A stretch of 64,000 nucleotides of DNA from Climacteris rufus. Lineage: Eukaryota; Chordata; Aves; Passeriformes; Climacteridae. The stretch is from assembly GCA_013398175.1 (NCBI GenBank), contig VZRZ01003083.1, positions 775,706-839,705 on the forward strand, written 5' to 3'. The notes under the pieces are model-generated. The model worked only from the letters and a program-made list of their open reading frames with translations. It searched no databases and was not told the DNA's origin. Shown here in pieces: positions 14,201 through 25,899 of the stretch (the first letter of the stretch is position 1; the number at the start of each line of letters is the position of its first letter). The translations under genes were made by a program, and so were the position numbers.

Positions 14201-14780
14201 AATTAAGTTACTAACTGTAAAAGTTACCAAAGCTTTTGAATCAGTTGTTACATATGAATAAACTGTTTACTTTAACTTTTCTTTTTTCCTGTGCATGAAT
14301 TCTCTATGAAAAAATCATGATTGCATTAGTTTTTCATAAACTATTCCCTGAATAATTGATGCAAACTAGTTACTAAACAGGCAAATGATACAGAAGAATT
14401 ACTTGTTTATCTCACTTACCCTGTAGATATTTTACCTTTTTTCTTTCTGGCAGCTCTATTAAGGTTTATATTAATTTTAGGCATCTTTACAGTTAAGACT
14501 GTGCCATCACAAAACCATTCTCTCAGATTGTGAGACTATGGTCAGTCTGGGCAGTCAAGTTTGCCTGTAAGGCAGCATGTTCAGGGACTGGATGATGGTG
14601 TGCAAACCAGTGAGCAGCAAGTTCAAAGCAGAAGAGAGGCCTGAGTGCCTGAGAGGCACTGCTAAGGAGCTGAGCAGAGATGCTATAGCTTGTTCTTCAT
14701 TCCTAAAAATGGTAGCAATTGGAAAAAAGTCAGTGGCTTTGAAAACATAAAAAAATCTCAAAATTTTCAAATTGGAATTA
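11212..14780. other. Unique-looking non-coding DNA
   Basis: I see no gene or repeat family. Several AT-rich stretches contain TAAT-type words (for example around 12540-12760 and 14200-14480), which are common in such DNA and do not by themselves mark regulatory sites. Confidence 0.55.
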
Positions 14781-14785
14781 AAGAA

Positions 14786-15022
14786 TATCATAGAATCATC
14801 AAATGGTTTGTGTTAGAAGGGCCTCTAAAGATCATCCCATTCCAAACCAACTGCCATGGGCAAGGACACCATTTACCGGACCAAGCTGCTCAAAGCCCTG
14901 TTCAACCTGACCATGGACAGGGTTGGGGCATCCACAGCTTTTCTCTGTACCCTGCTCCAGTGCCACACCACCTTCATGGTGACGAATTTCTTCCTAATAT
15001 CTAATCGAAATCTAGAACTATC
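14786..15022 (-). mobile_element. CR1 LINE 3' end, 5'-truncated
   Basis: Read on the + strand, this begins with an ATCATAGAATCATC stretch, the reverse complement of the short octamer repeats (ATTCTATG type) that end CR1 elements. It continues with the familiar GGTTTGTGTTAGAAGGGCCT and TTCTTCCTAATATCTAAT blocks, so the element lies on the minus strand with its 3' end at about 14786. Only about 240 bases are present, typical of the severe 5' truncation of CR1 copies. It encodes nothing intact. The sequence is clearly diverged, so it is an old insertion. The boundary near 15022 is approximate. Confidence 0.9.
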
Positions 15023-18000
15023 TTATTTGGGCATAGCTGTAATTTCTTATGGTCTGTGGGGCTCCCAGGTGTGTGAAGGATTGGAACCTAAAGGAGACTT
15101 CACCCCTAGGTCCTTTTTCTGTGTTCCCATTTCAAATTGTACATAGCTGCACATCAGATCCAGAAGAATGAAAATATGAGCGCCAGAGATAGAAGGTGCC
15201 CTCCTAATCTATATAATATATATATATCCCTTCCTCTGCAGTCCTTCCCAGAAGCTTGGCTAGGGGTCTTTTCTGCCCCTGCCCATGGGGTAGGTGAGAA
15301 GGAGTCACACTCCTGCAACTTGATGCTCAACTCTCTCATCAGCATTAGAAATTTGCATTCTGCTCCCAGGCCTCCTCCTTGTAAGTGTATTTAGTGCTTT
15401 TACCAAGTATTAGACTGTTCTGGGAAAACCAGAAGGCAGCTCCAGTTTATCCATGGGCCTGGGGATGCAGGGCTATGGAAGTATCAGCTCCTGTCCCTAC
15501 ACCTGCTAGTCTGCTCTCTACAGCCTGTTTTGGAAGAGCTAACTTGCCTTCTGCCTGTTTTCCTCTTGTTGCTGAAAAACTGCGTCTTTGCAGGCAGTAG
15601 CTAACTCCTGCCTACTGTAAACGAGGGAGGTGGCTCTGTTGGCTTTCATGCACTGCCCAAGATTTCTCTACCCCTCAGGTAGGGATACAATGGCATTTCC
15701 CTGAGCTTGGGAATGAGCCTTTCCTCTCTTCATGTGTACTTATGATAGGTTCCAGAGGTTTGAGCATAGGTGATCTCACACATCATACTGTAAAGTTGTT
15801 CTTCACCTGTTGAATTCTCAAGACACTTACATAAAGGATTTACATATTTCTTTTCTCTTTCATCTCACCTCTCTTTCCTACTACCTCCTGTCCAGAGAAG
15901 AACAACCTCTTTCTTGTCACGTCCATTTACAGACAAAAGAAAGTAAGAATAAAATAATTCCCAAGCTGACATACTCATGAAGTTTCTAATAAGACTGTAA
16001 TTTGAGTCTTATCATATGATAAACATGTTTCTATGGAAGAGCAGGGGATTGGGTTGTGCTAGTGACGTTTACCAGACTCACATGTCTGGAAAAAATAATG
16101 TGAGAAGGTCTCTAAGGTTAAAGTGCAGAAGGGACAGGGCAAGGTCTATCTGCCTGAGGAAGGGCTGAATACCAATGCAGGAGGCACATCTCATTTGCAG
16201 AGAGATGGGGAGATGTACAGCTGCTCCCCTGCCAGAGCCACCAACACCTGCAAGGCTGGATTCATTTCTTAGACAGGGTTGAAACCACAGAGGTAAGACA
16301 AAAAATCTATACAGTGGGCTATATAGAGAGACTTATTCCCAAAGCTGCCTTTCACCCTTCGGAAGAGCTCCAGTGCAGGAGCTGGGCTACAGCTGACCAG
16401 GGCAACTTGAATTAAAGCCAGCTTGATTTTTCTCCTTTGAGCTATCCTTTCCCCTTTGCCTAACCCTGTCTTCCCCTGATTTCACCAGCATGAAAAGTCA
16501 AAGCAGATAATCTGACTTCTTTCTGTTAGCCTGCCAGAATTAACAGCAGCCATGCCAGTTTGTCTTTTTGCTTGGCATCCAAAAGCTACGACAGAAGAAA
16601 GAGTTTTTCACTAAAAATTTGTTCTTTTTCTGTTTTCTGGTAGATTAGTAAGGAGTTTTTACTGATGAGTCTTACCCTTTTCTACTTTATATGCCAGGGC
16701 TACTGAGCTGTGACAATCTAAATGAGTGAGATTTCTGAAAACTGATGAGTGCAATTTTAAATCTCTCCTGGAAACATATAACCAAATCCTCCTTAAAGCT
16801 GCCTGCAGGACAGCTGTGTTCCTATTTGTGGGTGCACTGGCAGTTTCCTCATTGTGAGGAATCCGATTAATTCAACAAAACTCAAATTGCCAAGGGGCTG
16901 TCAGTCTCTGTTGTTTGTCATGGACTGTCTCCAGTTGATATTACCAGTAGCCCTTTAGATAACTGTGTTGTCATGTGATACTCAAATGAAAAGATGTAGA
17001 TCCACCTTTCAAATATTTCTGTGGTATGCAGATTTAGATGGTTATTTTTGTTCATTTGTGCAATTACTTTGTACCAAAGCACCAACTGACCCTGCCTGGA
17101 ATCTACTCTTCTTCCTCCACCTGTTTACTTATATTGGGTACAGAATGTAATAAAACACTTTATCCCAAAATGTTCATTGTCTGTATGGACTGACCAGGCA
17201 ATGGTAGGAAAGTTGTTTTTCTCTCCATGTTGACTAACAGGAAATTCCATGGGACTGGAGGAGTTTGTATCTCTCTCTGCCAGGGGCTTCTTTTGTAACC
17301 TGAACAAATCCCTCAGGACCAAACTCAGGTCACTTAGTTTACCAAATCAGGTGCTTCCCATGGGCACACTCCTTCCCTTGCCCCCAAGGTCAGGGCAGTG
17401 CCAAATGGTTCATCCCACTTCCACAGTCTCACCAAGCATCATCTCCCCAGGGATGGAGAGGGAACGTGTTTGTAACACCTGGTACAGAAGTCTTATGAGT
17501 ATGGATACCCAGCTCTGGTGCTGCCAGAGCCTAGGGGCTGAATTTAGTTTACTGGGTCTAGGTGCCTCTACTGTGTAGAAATTGTCTTCTCTATGAGTCG
17601 TTGTGCTACAGCCCCAATGGAGAGAAGCAATCACTTTTAGCCCTGTTTCATCTGACTTATGCTCTTCCTTTAGGCTGAGAAGTATGGCACTCTGGAAACA
17701 CACATTTCTGGTCGTAGGCTCAGCCTCAAAGGCATCCATGTGTTCAGCTGGCTTATGCTCTCCAGAGTTTCAATGCAGTGCCTCAAGGATTGTGGCAGCT
17801 GAGACTTCCAGCTCTGAATCTCAGTTCCCATTTCATCCTTTTTCTTCTGGAATAAAATCAATCTCTGCCCATAGTTCACTCGTGTAATCAGGGACTTCTC
17901 ACAATCTGAGGCAGTGGGTAGAAGTTAGTGACTACAAAAATAACACAAATGTAACATCTCTGGGACACCTAAGGATAAAACCAAGAAAATGCTAGAGAAT

Positions 18001-18165
18001 GAGGAGGAGTGACAGACAGTTGAGGATGGAAAACATTTTTTGCATTCAGAAGCTGACTGAATTTTACCTAGCTGGGAGTACATGGAAGTAGGAAAAGCAT
18101 TTTATTTCCTATAAAATCACTCAAGAAAATACTGCTGCTTTCATTCAAGACATCTCTCCATCTCC
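15023..18165. other. Unique-looking non-coding DNA
   Basis: No gene was recognised. There is a short TA run at about 15209-15226. The remaining sequence shows no repeat family I know. Frames of 60-109 codons occur on both strands and are taken as chance. Confidence 0.55.
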
Positions 18166-18182
18166 TTTTTTTTTTTTTTTTT
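18166..18182 (+). repeat. Poly-T run (17 bases)
   Basis: A clean run of 17 T. It could be the tail of a minus-strand retroposed sequence lying to its right, but I recognise no element there and see no target-site duplication. Confidence 0.8.
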
Positions 18183-21100
18183 GAAGCTGGTGAAAGTTAA
18201 ATAGCTCAGCATTAATTATATCCTGGAGGATCCATCAGTCAGATACTCTCTTTAGTAGAATTTTCCAGCTTTACCACAAATTATAAGGAGTACTGTGGGG
18301 CCTGCATGTCACAGAGGGTCTTAAGAGGCTGACTTTGTTATCCATTTCTGTTTGTCATCAGGAAGTCACTTCCCTTTGCTCTTGCTTTCCCTCTCTTACA
18401 CAGTTCATTTATAGATGCTGATGTGCAGAGTTTGCTTTGTCTTCTTTGTTTGGGCAGAGACCATGGCCATGAAGTGGTGCTGGGTAGAACAGGTGCTGGT
18501 GATGTTGGGCAGAACAGGTACTCAAGTGTTTGCTGGCCTCAGGGTGAGATAAAAGCTTGCAGGAATCTAGTATCTCCCTGGTTCCCCTGGTTGTTTCCAG
18601 CCCACTGTGGGCACCACACTGAAGAGCGCAGTGGGATAGAGCTCATTTGTCACCTTGAAACATTGTCAGGATCTGCTAGAAAATTCTGTGATGCCAAGCA
18701 AGAGAGAAATGGACCTGAGAAGCATCCTCCACCACACTCTGGAGTTTAAAAGACATTTCTGCCTCTAGTATTTTTTTAACTTCTAGCTCCATATAAAAAG
18801 AAAAGATCTGCAGGCTCTGGCATACATTACAAAATATGGTTGCTTGTGTAATGGCCACTCTCATCTTGCAGCTCCCTACTGTAACTGCTTTGCCAGGGTG
18901 CTGACAAGCCGTACTGTATTTTCAGGAATGTGTCTAATAGCTGGAAAAGAATTTTTAAGAGCAAAATCTGGGGACTAAAACTACGTGACTGTTAGATGAG
19001 CAAACATAATAAATAATAGTGTGCCATGGCTCATTTCTTTTTAACTTGAAATATTGAAACTGTGACCCACAACTCCAGGAACAGAGTCCTAGGATTTTTA
19101 CTCCTGCCACTGCTGTTGCGGGAGACCAGCAGTCTGTAATTGAGATATTATTCTCTTTAATAATATGTACTGTTGAACTTGACTCTGTTAGCACTCAGAG
19201 CAGTACAAGGAGCGCTGCATAGTCAGCAGCAGATGAAACTCTAATAACAGCCTACAAAGGATGCATAAACTGCATCAATAACTTCCCTTTACATCTGCAC
19301 TGGAGATGAGCAGAAAAAAAGTATATTGATGTAATTTTCAGAAGTGTTCAGCATCCAGGTTTCAAATGAAAAATAAGAAACAATTCCAATTTTATATGAG
19401 TCAGCTGATGCATTTTGTTCATATCTTTGAGCTCTGATTTAATTTAAACTATCCAGCTTTTCTTTGTAGACAAAGATAATGCTTGCACATCACCTTGTGC
19501 TACTAAATGCTGTATAAATACAAAGTGGTGTTTAGTTAATTCATAGTGAATAATTCATTAGATGAACAGCATCTAGGATTTGACTTTTTTTCTTATACTT
19601 TTCCTGGACTGCCCACAGACAGCATTTTTTTTTCCTTTTTTTGTTTGCTGGTGAATAATTTCTGTAAATAATCCTCAATCTGCATAATTCTCTGATCAGT
19701 TTGCTAAGAATATAAAAAAAATTCAACTAAATGCTGCTTTTAGTTGAGCAGATGTCATGCATTGGTATGCTATGCTCTTCTGACATGCATGAGCATTTCA
19801 TTGTTTGCTCCAGTGATGTTATCTCTGAAGTTGCTTGTGAACAACAGGTGGGAAAGAAAAGGAGGTGAATTCACATATTCTTGCTATTTATATTACGGTG
19901 CAATTTAGGACTCCAACATAATGAATTAATTTACAAAACTAGGTGTTATCCGCCTACAGAGTAGGAGGCAATTCCTACCCAAACACTTTACAGGCAGTAA
20001 CTAAGTTGTTTAAAATGGTACCACTAAATAATGGGATAATTTTAATTCCCATCTTAAATTGTGGTACCTACAAACTGTGCCCACACTGAGCTTGTTTGCT
20101 CTGTCTGAAGGCATTAACAGCTCCGCAGGGCAGGGGCTGTTGGACAGTCCAGGTGACAGAGAAGAGGTTCCCCTACAAAACATGGAGAGGACCACAATAT
20201 TTCCATATTAGATATATGGTATATTCCATAGAGAGCAGGTATTTCCATACAGCCTGTTGAAGGGAGTGAGAGAGCAGCTGACTGGGTGACTGCCTGCTGG
20301 CCAGAGGAGCACATAGTCCCTGGACAAGACTGAAGACAGTCACTAGCCTCAGCAAGGATCCAAGTAAGACAGTTGATAAAGAAATATGGAGAACAAGGAA
20401 GCATCTTCATTTTCCTCTCCTCTGTGGAGCTTATAGCCTAGTTGTCAGGATGCTTATGGCAAAATGTTTCAACTGCACTTCATATTGGTTCTATGAATTT
20501 GTGACAACCATGAATGCAGAAACTGTCCTTGGAAGAGGGACTTAAACACAGGATTCTCCTTCCAATGAGAACCATGAGCTTGAAAGGCAGTTTCCTTGCT
20601 ACTGCCTCTTCTGGCCCAGTGAACCATTTATTAATCAATGCCAGAAGGAGCAGCTACAATAAAGAGGTTGTAGAGAGCTCAGATATGTGTTTTGGGTTTT
20701 GGCCTAGCGCTCTGACACAGTTCACAGAGACTCCTCTTGCTGGGTGAGTGTTTGCTGCAGAGCTTGCCTGCTGTCAGCTGGAAGGAAGGGAATTGCCTTT
20801 CCTTTTGCAAAAACTGTCTGGTGAATGCTTTTGCAACACATCAATTACTTTGGCCAGGCATAAAGAAGACAGATGAGCTTTAGAATCCCAGTGGGGTATC
20901 AGCAAAAGCCCTCACAAGACCATGACACCTCTGGCCATGGTCAGAAGCAGGACTTGGAATGAAAAGGGGATTTAAATATCAAAAACTGAAGAACCTCTAG
21001 CATGACACATTGGATAAGTGGCAGCTCTGAGCATTGCAGAATCTTCTTATATTCCTCTCCAAGTCCTTAACTTCTTTTCATTTCTGAGGAGAATAAATTT

Positions 21101-24100
21101 ATCTAAAGTCAGACAAGGAAAAGGAAACTGATGTTACATATCCTAAGCTGCAGCCCACTCAGATGCTTACAGGAGGCTAGTCCTAGAATATCTGTGGAAT
21201 ATTTTTGATGCTATTGCTGCAGCTCTTTTCCTAAGTAAGAAAAAGCAAGAGGACAGAACAAAATTAAGCCAGTAGAGGATGCACAGAGAAAGGGACTTCA
21301 GTATTTAGTAGGGAAAGGAAGAGGAGAAGGTATGTAGCTGAGATCACTTCTCTCTTGGAGGCAGAAATGTGGGAAAGGTAAATGTCCCCCTCGTTTCAAG
21401 CAAGAACCATGCATCATCAGTGCTCTGGGTACCATGATGCTGGGTAAAGACAAAGGAGTCGGAGATGGTTGAAGACCTCACCCAAAATGCTAAAAAGTCC
21501 GTGGTCAGCCGGCACAGGCTCAGCAGCATCAGCACCGGAGTTTGTCAGGAAATGTCCACACATCCAAATACTTGCCTGCAGATTAATTTCAAAACAATAA
21601 TCATCATGGTCGTGGTGGGGTAGGAGGTGAGATGGTTGAGTGAGGAGCAGGTCAAAAAAATCTATACAAGGAAAACTTGGGTTTTCTGTTGGAAAATTCT
21701 GTCAGGATAATATTTTTCTGAAATCTGCTTTGAAACTTGAGCAGCAGATAAGGATCAATTAAGAGTGTGCTGGGAGGAGGCAAGTGATTGTTGGAAGGAA
21801 GGAAACACCACTATTTTCATTGAAGTTTGTGGAAAAGTTAAAAGTGACTTTTTAGGGGCCTGAGAGAGCTTCTGCTGGCACATAGCAGGTTATAAACAAG
21901 GAAGATTTTGCCTCCTATCACTGATTAATTATATCTGCATAGTTCAAATGAAGATGTTCTGAGGTATCCCTTGGCAGACAGAGCATTAGTGCAAGACTCT
22001 GCTGTTTGATCTCTTCTTTTACCTTTATATTTGATATTAATGAAGAGCAGCTAGTAGAGCCAGACAGTACAGGCAAAATGCTTGCTCAGCCCTGCTCTTG
22101 CATTTCAGCCCTGCTCTGCTCAGGTAAATGTTGATGTGACCCCTGCCCTCAGCATCTGTGCTGCTGAATTGTACTCTAGGTCAGTAGTGGTATATTCAGT
22201 TCAAAGTAAGCTACGATTAATCCCATAGTAAATGTGAGCACCATGTGCCTTGCTATTTGGAACTACAGAAAGTCAGCCATGCTGGTGAATTTGTGAATAA
22301 CAAAGTTTTTTGTCTTATTAAAGAAACATCTGAAACTGGGGCCCTGTGCTATCTGTGTCTTGTCTTCCAAAACTCAGACTCTATTTCACCAAGATCCAGA
22401 CTCTTTTGAGTACATAATATCAAATGTTCACCATGCACATTCGTGTGAATCAGAAGCTCCAACAAAGCTTAGACATACCCACTGCCAGCACATGCTGGTT
22501 TTGACTTCCCTTTGTGGGAACTGTAAACCATCCAACCCATCTACTTGAAACATACAGTGTGTATTGGTACCCAAAATCAAACAAGAGGAAAGCCTACTAG
22601 ATTATGAATCCTGCAAAGGATCTTTCCATCTACCTTTCCAGGAAGCCAATTCCTCTACCCTCTCCTGGTCACTTGACTCCTGGGAAACTTACAGTAGCAG
22701 TTTCATTATTCTCATAACAGTACAGGCAAAAAAGTGGGTCACTTTTGTTCATATGCTGATTGCTCTCTTATTGCAAGCTCCAATGACAACCATTTTAATG
22801 ATGCTCAAACATCAAAAGCTGAGATATTAAAATAAATCCAGAGGCAGCCAAGCAAAAAGGACCTGGAGTCAGGTAGGACACAGTGCTGGAACACTGCCCT
22901 GTTCCTCCCATTGCTGGTGTGCAGTGTGGATGCTGCTCAGGAAGAGCAGACTAATGCCTACAGACCATGGGAAAGACAAAGAACTCTTTGAAGACCAGGC
23001 CGACTTGTCATCGCTATTACAGCAAGAGATACAGATGATACTATGAGGACTTGTGACACAGAGGGAAGATGACCTATTGCTACTCTGGATGAAAACATTC
23101 TTACAGGCAAGTTCTTATTATAGCTAAGTAGAGGTCCTCCTCCGCTTTATTCCACAAGGATGAATTTTAGTCTGGAAGTTCTAAATTCTGGCCAGCCAGC
23201 AGACAAGTGTTGTAGTCCACTACAAAGCTCACATGCTCCTTGCTACCCCGGTGGCTACAGAAAAGCAAGTGAGGACATTCACAGATTTAATGAGGTCTTA
23301 CACCACCAGAACAACTGTTGTTTGTGGAAGGGTCAGACTGATGATCCTGGTTATCCATTTGTGAGTGTCACAAATAATGTGTTTCCTACATGAAGCATGA
23401 AAGCTCTATGTCTATGTGCCATAAAGGGACTGAGGTTTTGATTTGATCTAACAAAACTTGAAGCTTCTCCTGCTCTGATAGAAGATCATAAAATTCCTCT
23501 GAGGTGCTGGCATTCCTTAACACTGTGACAAAGAATTTGCTCTCCTATTCCAGCTCAGCTTCTGAGATTGAGCCCTGAGCAAATCCTAATAACACAGCTG
23601 CCTTTGCAGTGGTTATAGAAAATGTTTATGCTGCATGATTCACATGAAAGAGGAGAGAGGATAGGAGTGAGATGGTCACTTCCCACTTAATATAAGACTT
23701 TGAAAACATAGGAGACTGAATTAAAATAAAACCTGTGGATCTACAGGGGAAAAGTCCATTTTTCCTCTTTTAAGAAAAGACACTTCTCAGCCTGCAAAAT
23801 CTTCTCAGTTGCATTTCAGGTTTAAGTCCTTTTGTATATCACATGAATTTCTTTCCCTTTATAATCTTCTTGCTGGCCTATAGGTAATTGAACAGCAGAT
23901 CCACACAGTAAGCCCCTGAAAAGGAATTTCAAGGATTACATATCTCATATTCACCTCATTTCACCCTTTGTAGATGTTGAATGTGAAGCATCAGTTTTTT
24001 CCTTATTTACATAACTCAGATATGTGGAGTTTTGTGTTGAGACACCTTCCTTCTTTTCCTTCTTTGCCTAGCAGGAACTGAACCAGTTGAACTCAAAAAG

Positions 24101-25580
24101 TTATAGAAAACTTAGCTGGAGAAGCAGACATGTCTCTTCAGGAGGGAAAATTGAGGCCTGGAATAAAGAAGAGAGGGAAAGTGAGAAATAGAAGGGTGAG
24201 TTTTAGAGCATTTGGTTGCTGAGAGAAGATCCTTACGCTGATATACATTAGTCTTAGTATTTTCTGAAATGAGCTAAAAGACAGGTAAATTGGAATCTTT
24301 CCACTCACTGCCTGGAGTAAAGGACAGAATGTGGTCACATTCCACAGGTATTGAATGGTTGCAGATGTAAGGCAGAGCAGTGAATTTACTTAGTGAAGGA
24401 ACTTTATCGAGGTAAGGTAATAAAGACATTGATTTTAAAAAAGGAAAAGAGTATCCTGAATCTGCTAAGACACCACCAATATGAAATCTGTCAATGCAAT
24501 AACCTAATGGATTAGAAAGATGGTTATCTCCTTTAAAACTGGAGACCATACAGAAGGGTTACAGCTGGAATATCTTTACATAAGAAAACAAAGACAATAA
24601 AGAATCTTTTGAATGCAGTAACTTTTCTCTAAACCAGCTGCAAGGGCATACACACACGTTATTTAAAAGCTCGGCAAATGCAAATGAAACTGTGTTTCTG
24701 TGGGACAATGTTGAAGGTCTGCTCTGCTCCAGAGTGTGCAGTAGCACAGGGAGGCTTCCTGCTTTGAGAAGTCATGCCTGACGTCAGTGGAGATGTGACC
24801 TTTCACAGGAGCAAAACACTCCTGCCCTGTGCCAAGAAGTTTCAAAGGCCCATTCAGTGACCACAGTAGTGGTGTAACGCAAATGGACAGAGCCTTCTAA
24901 AGCAGCAGCAGGTCACATCTCTATTGCAAAAGGGCACAGACATTCCTGATTTGGTGGCATGTAACTCCATTGAATTCCTAAGGGGATGGGAAGCCAGGTT
25001 TGTGACCCAACTGGCATCAGCTCCCCAGAGTAACCATGCTGCTTTCAGGACCTGACCTATAATGTACTAAATTGTGCAGAGAGGTACTCTGATGGCTGTG
25101 TTTAATGAATCCCTCCCTCTCGGATTTGAGAGGTTTTGACTTGGAATCCTGCTCAAAAGGGACATTGGAAACCTGAGCTAGCAGTTGGTCATTTTTTCCC
25201 AGCATAAGCAGAGCAGCACAGAGCTTTGTCTTAGCCGATTGCTAAGTCTTTATTCACTCTGAATATTGCAGCCTGTCATAAAGTCAGGGTAGCTTCAGTG
25301 ATGCTGAGCTGAGTCCTCAGCCTGTCTAGCTTTGGTTGGTCTATAGGATCCATAACTATCAGAGTGACTGTACTCACCACAAATGGTGTCTAAATCCGTC
25401 GGAAAAGTAGTTACTGTAGAAAATGAACAAAACATGGGCTTCTCAGAGCTAGCTCTCTTATGGAATATGGATTTAGACAGTATAGTGGTTTAGAAGCTTT
25501 TGGAAAATTCTCCGATGAGCATTTTTACCACAGGAAGAGCAAAAGAGTATTTGTGTTGACTAGTATTTCTTTATAATTCT
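18183..25580. other. Unique-looking non-coding DNA
   Basis: About 7.4 kb with no recognisable gene, RNA gene or interspersed repeat. Reading frames reach at most about 100 codons, on both strands, without domains. Confidence 0.55.
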
Positions 25581-25586
25581 GTTTGC

Positions 25587-25830
25587 TTTCTCTTTCTCTT
25601 TCTCTTTCTCTTTCTCTTTCTCTTTCTCTTTCTCTTTCTCTTTCTCTTTCTCTTTCTCTTTCTCTTTCTCTTTCTCTTTCTCTTTCTCTTTCTCTTTCTC
25701 TTTCTCTTTCTCTTTCTCTTTCTCTTTCTCTTTCTCTTTCTCTTTCTCTTTCTCTTTCTCTTTCTCTTTCTCTTTCTCTTTCTCTTTCTCTTTCTCTTTC
25801 TCTTTCTCTTTCTCTTTCTCTTTCTCTTTN

Positions 25831-25833
<3 letters not shown>
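25587..25833 (+). repeat. TCTTTC hexanucleotide array, about 41 units
   Basis: About 245 bases of near-perfect 6-bp units (TCTTTC on +, GAAAGA on -), with a single N at 25830. All pyrimidines lie on one strand, so the tract has the mirror symmetry needed for triplex (H-DNA) formation. The near-absence of interruptions indicates a young or recently homogenised array. The long S/L and R/E frames across it are artefacts of the repeat. The true length is uncertain because the array runs into an ambiguous base and a homopolymer. Confidence 0.97.

Positions 25834-25893
<60 letters not shown>
25834..25893 (+). repeat. Poly-T tract of about 60 bases with one C
   Basis: This follows directly on the hexamer array, with one C at 25866. 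On the minus strand it reads as poly-A running into a GAAAGA array. That order is typical of a retroposon tail that later seeded a microsatellite, although I do not recognise the sequence to its right (25900 onward). Homopolymers of this length are often mis-sized in assemblies. Confidence 0.9.
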
Positions 25894-25898
<5 letters not shown>

Positions 25899-25899
25899 T

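Noticed and set aside
16072..16089. CCAGAC/GTCTGG inverted repeat resembling paired SMAD sites
   Set aside because: Only 6-bp arms with a 6-base loop. This is expected many times by chance in 64 kb.
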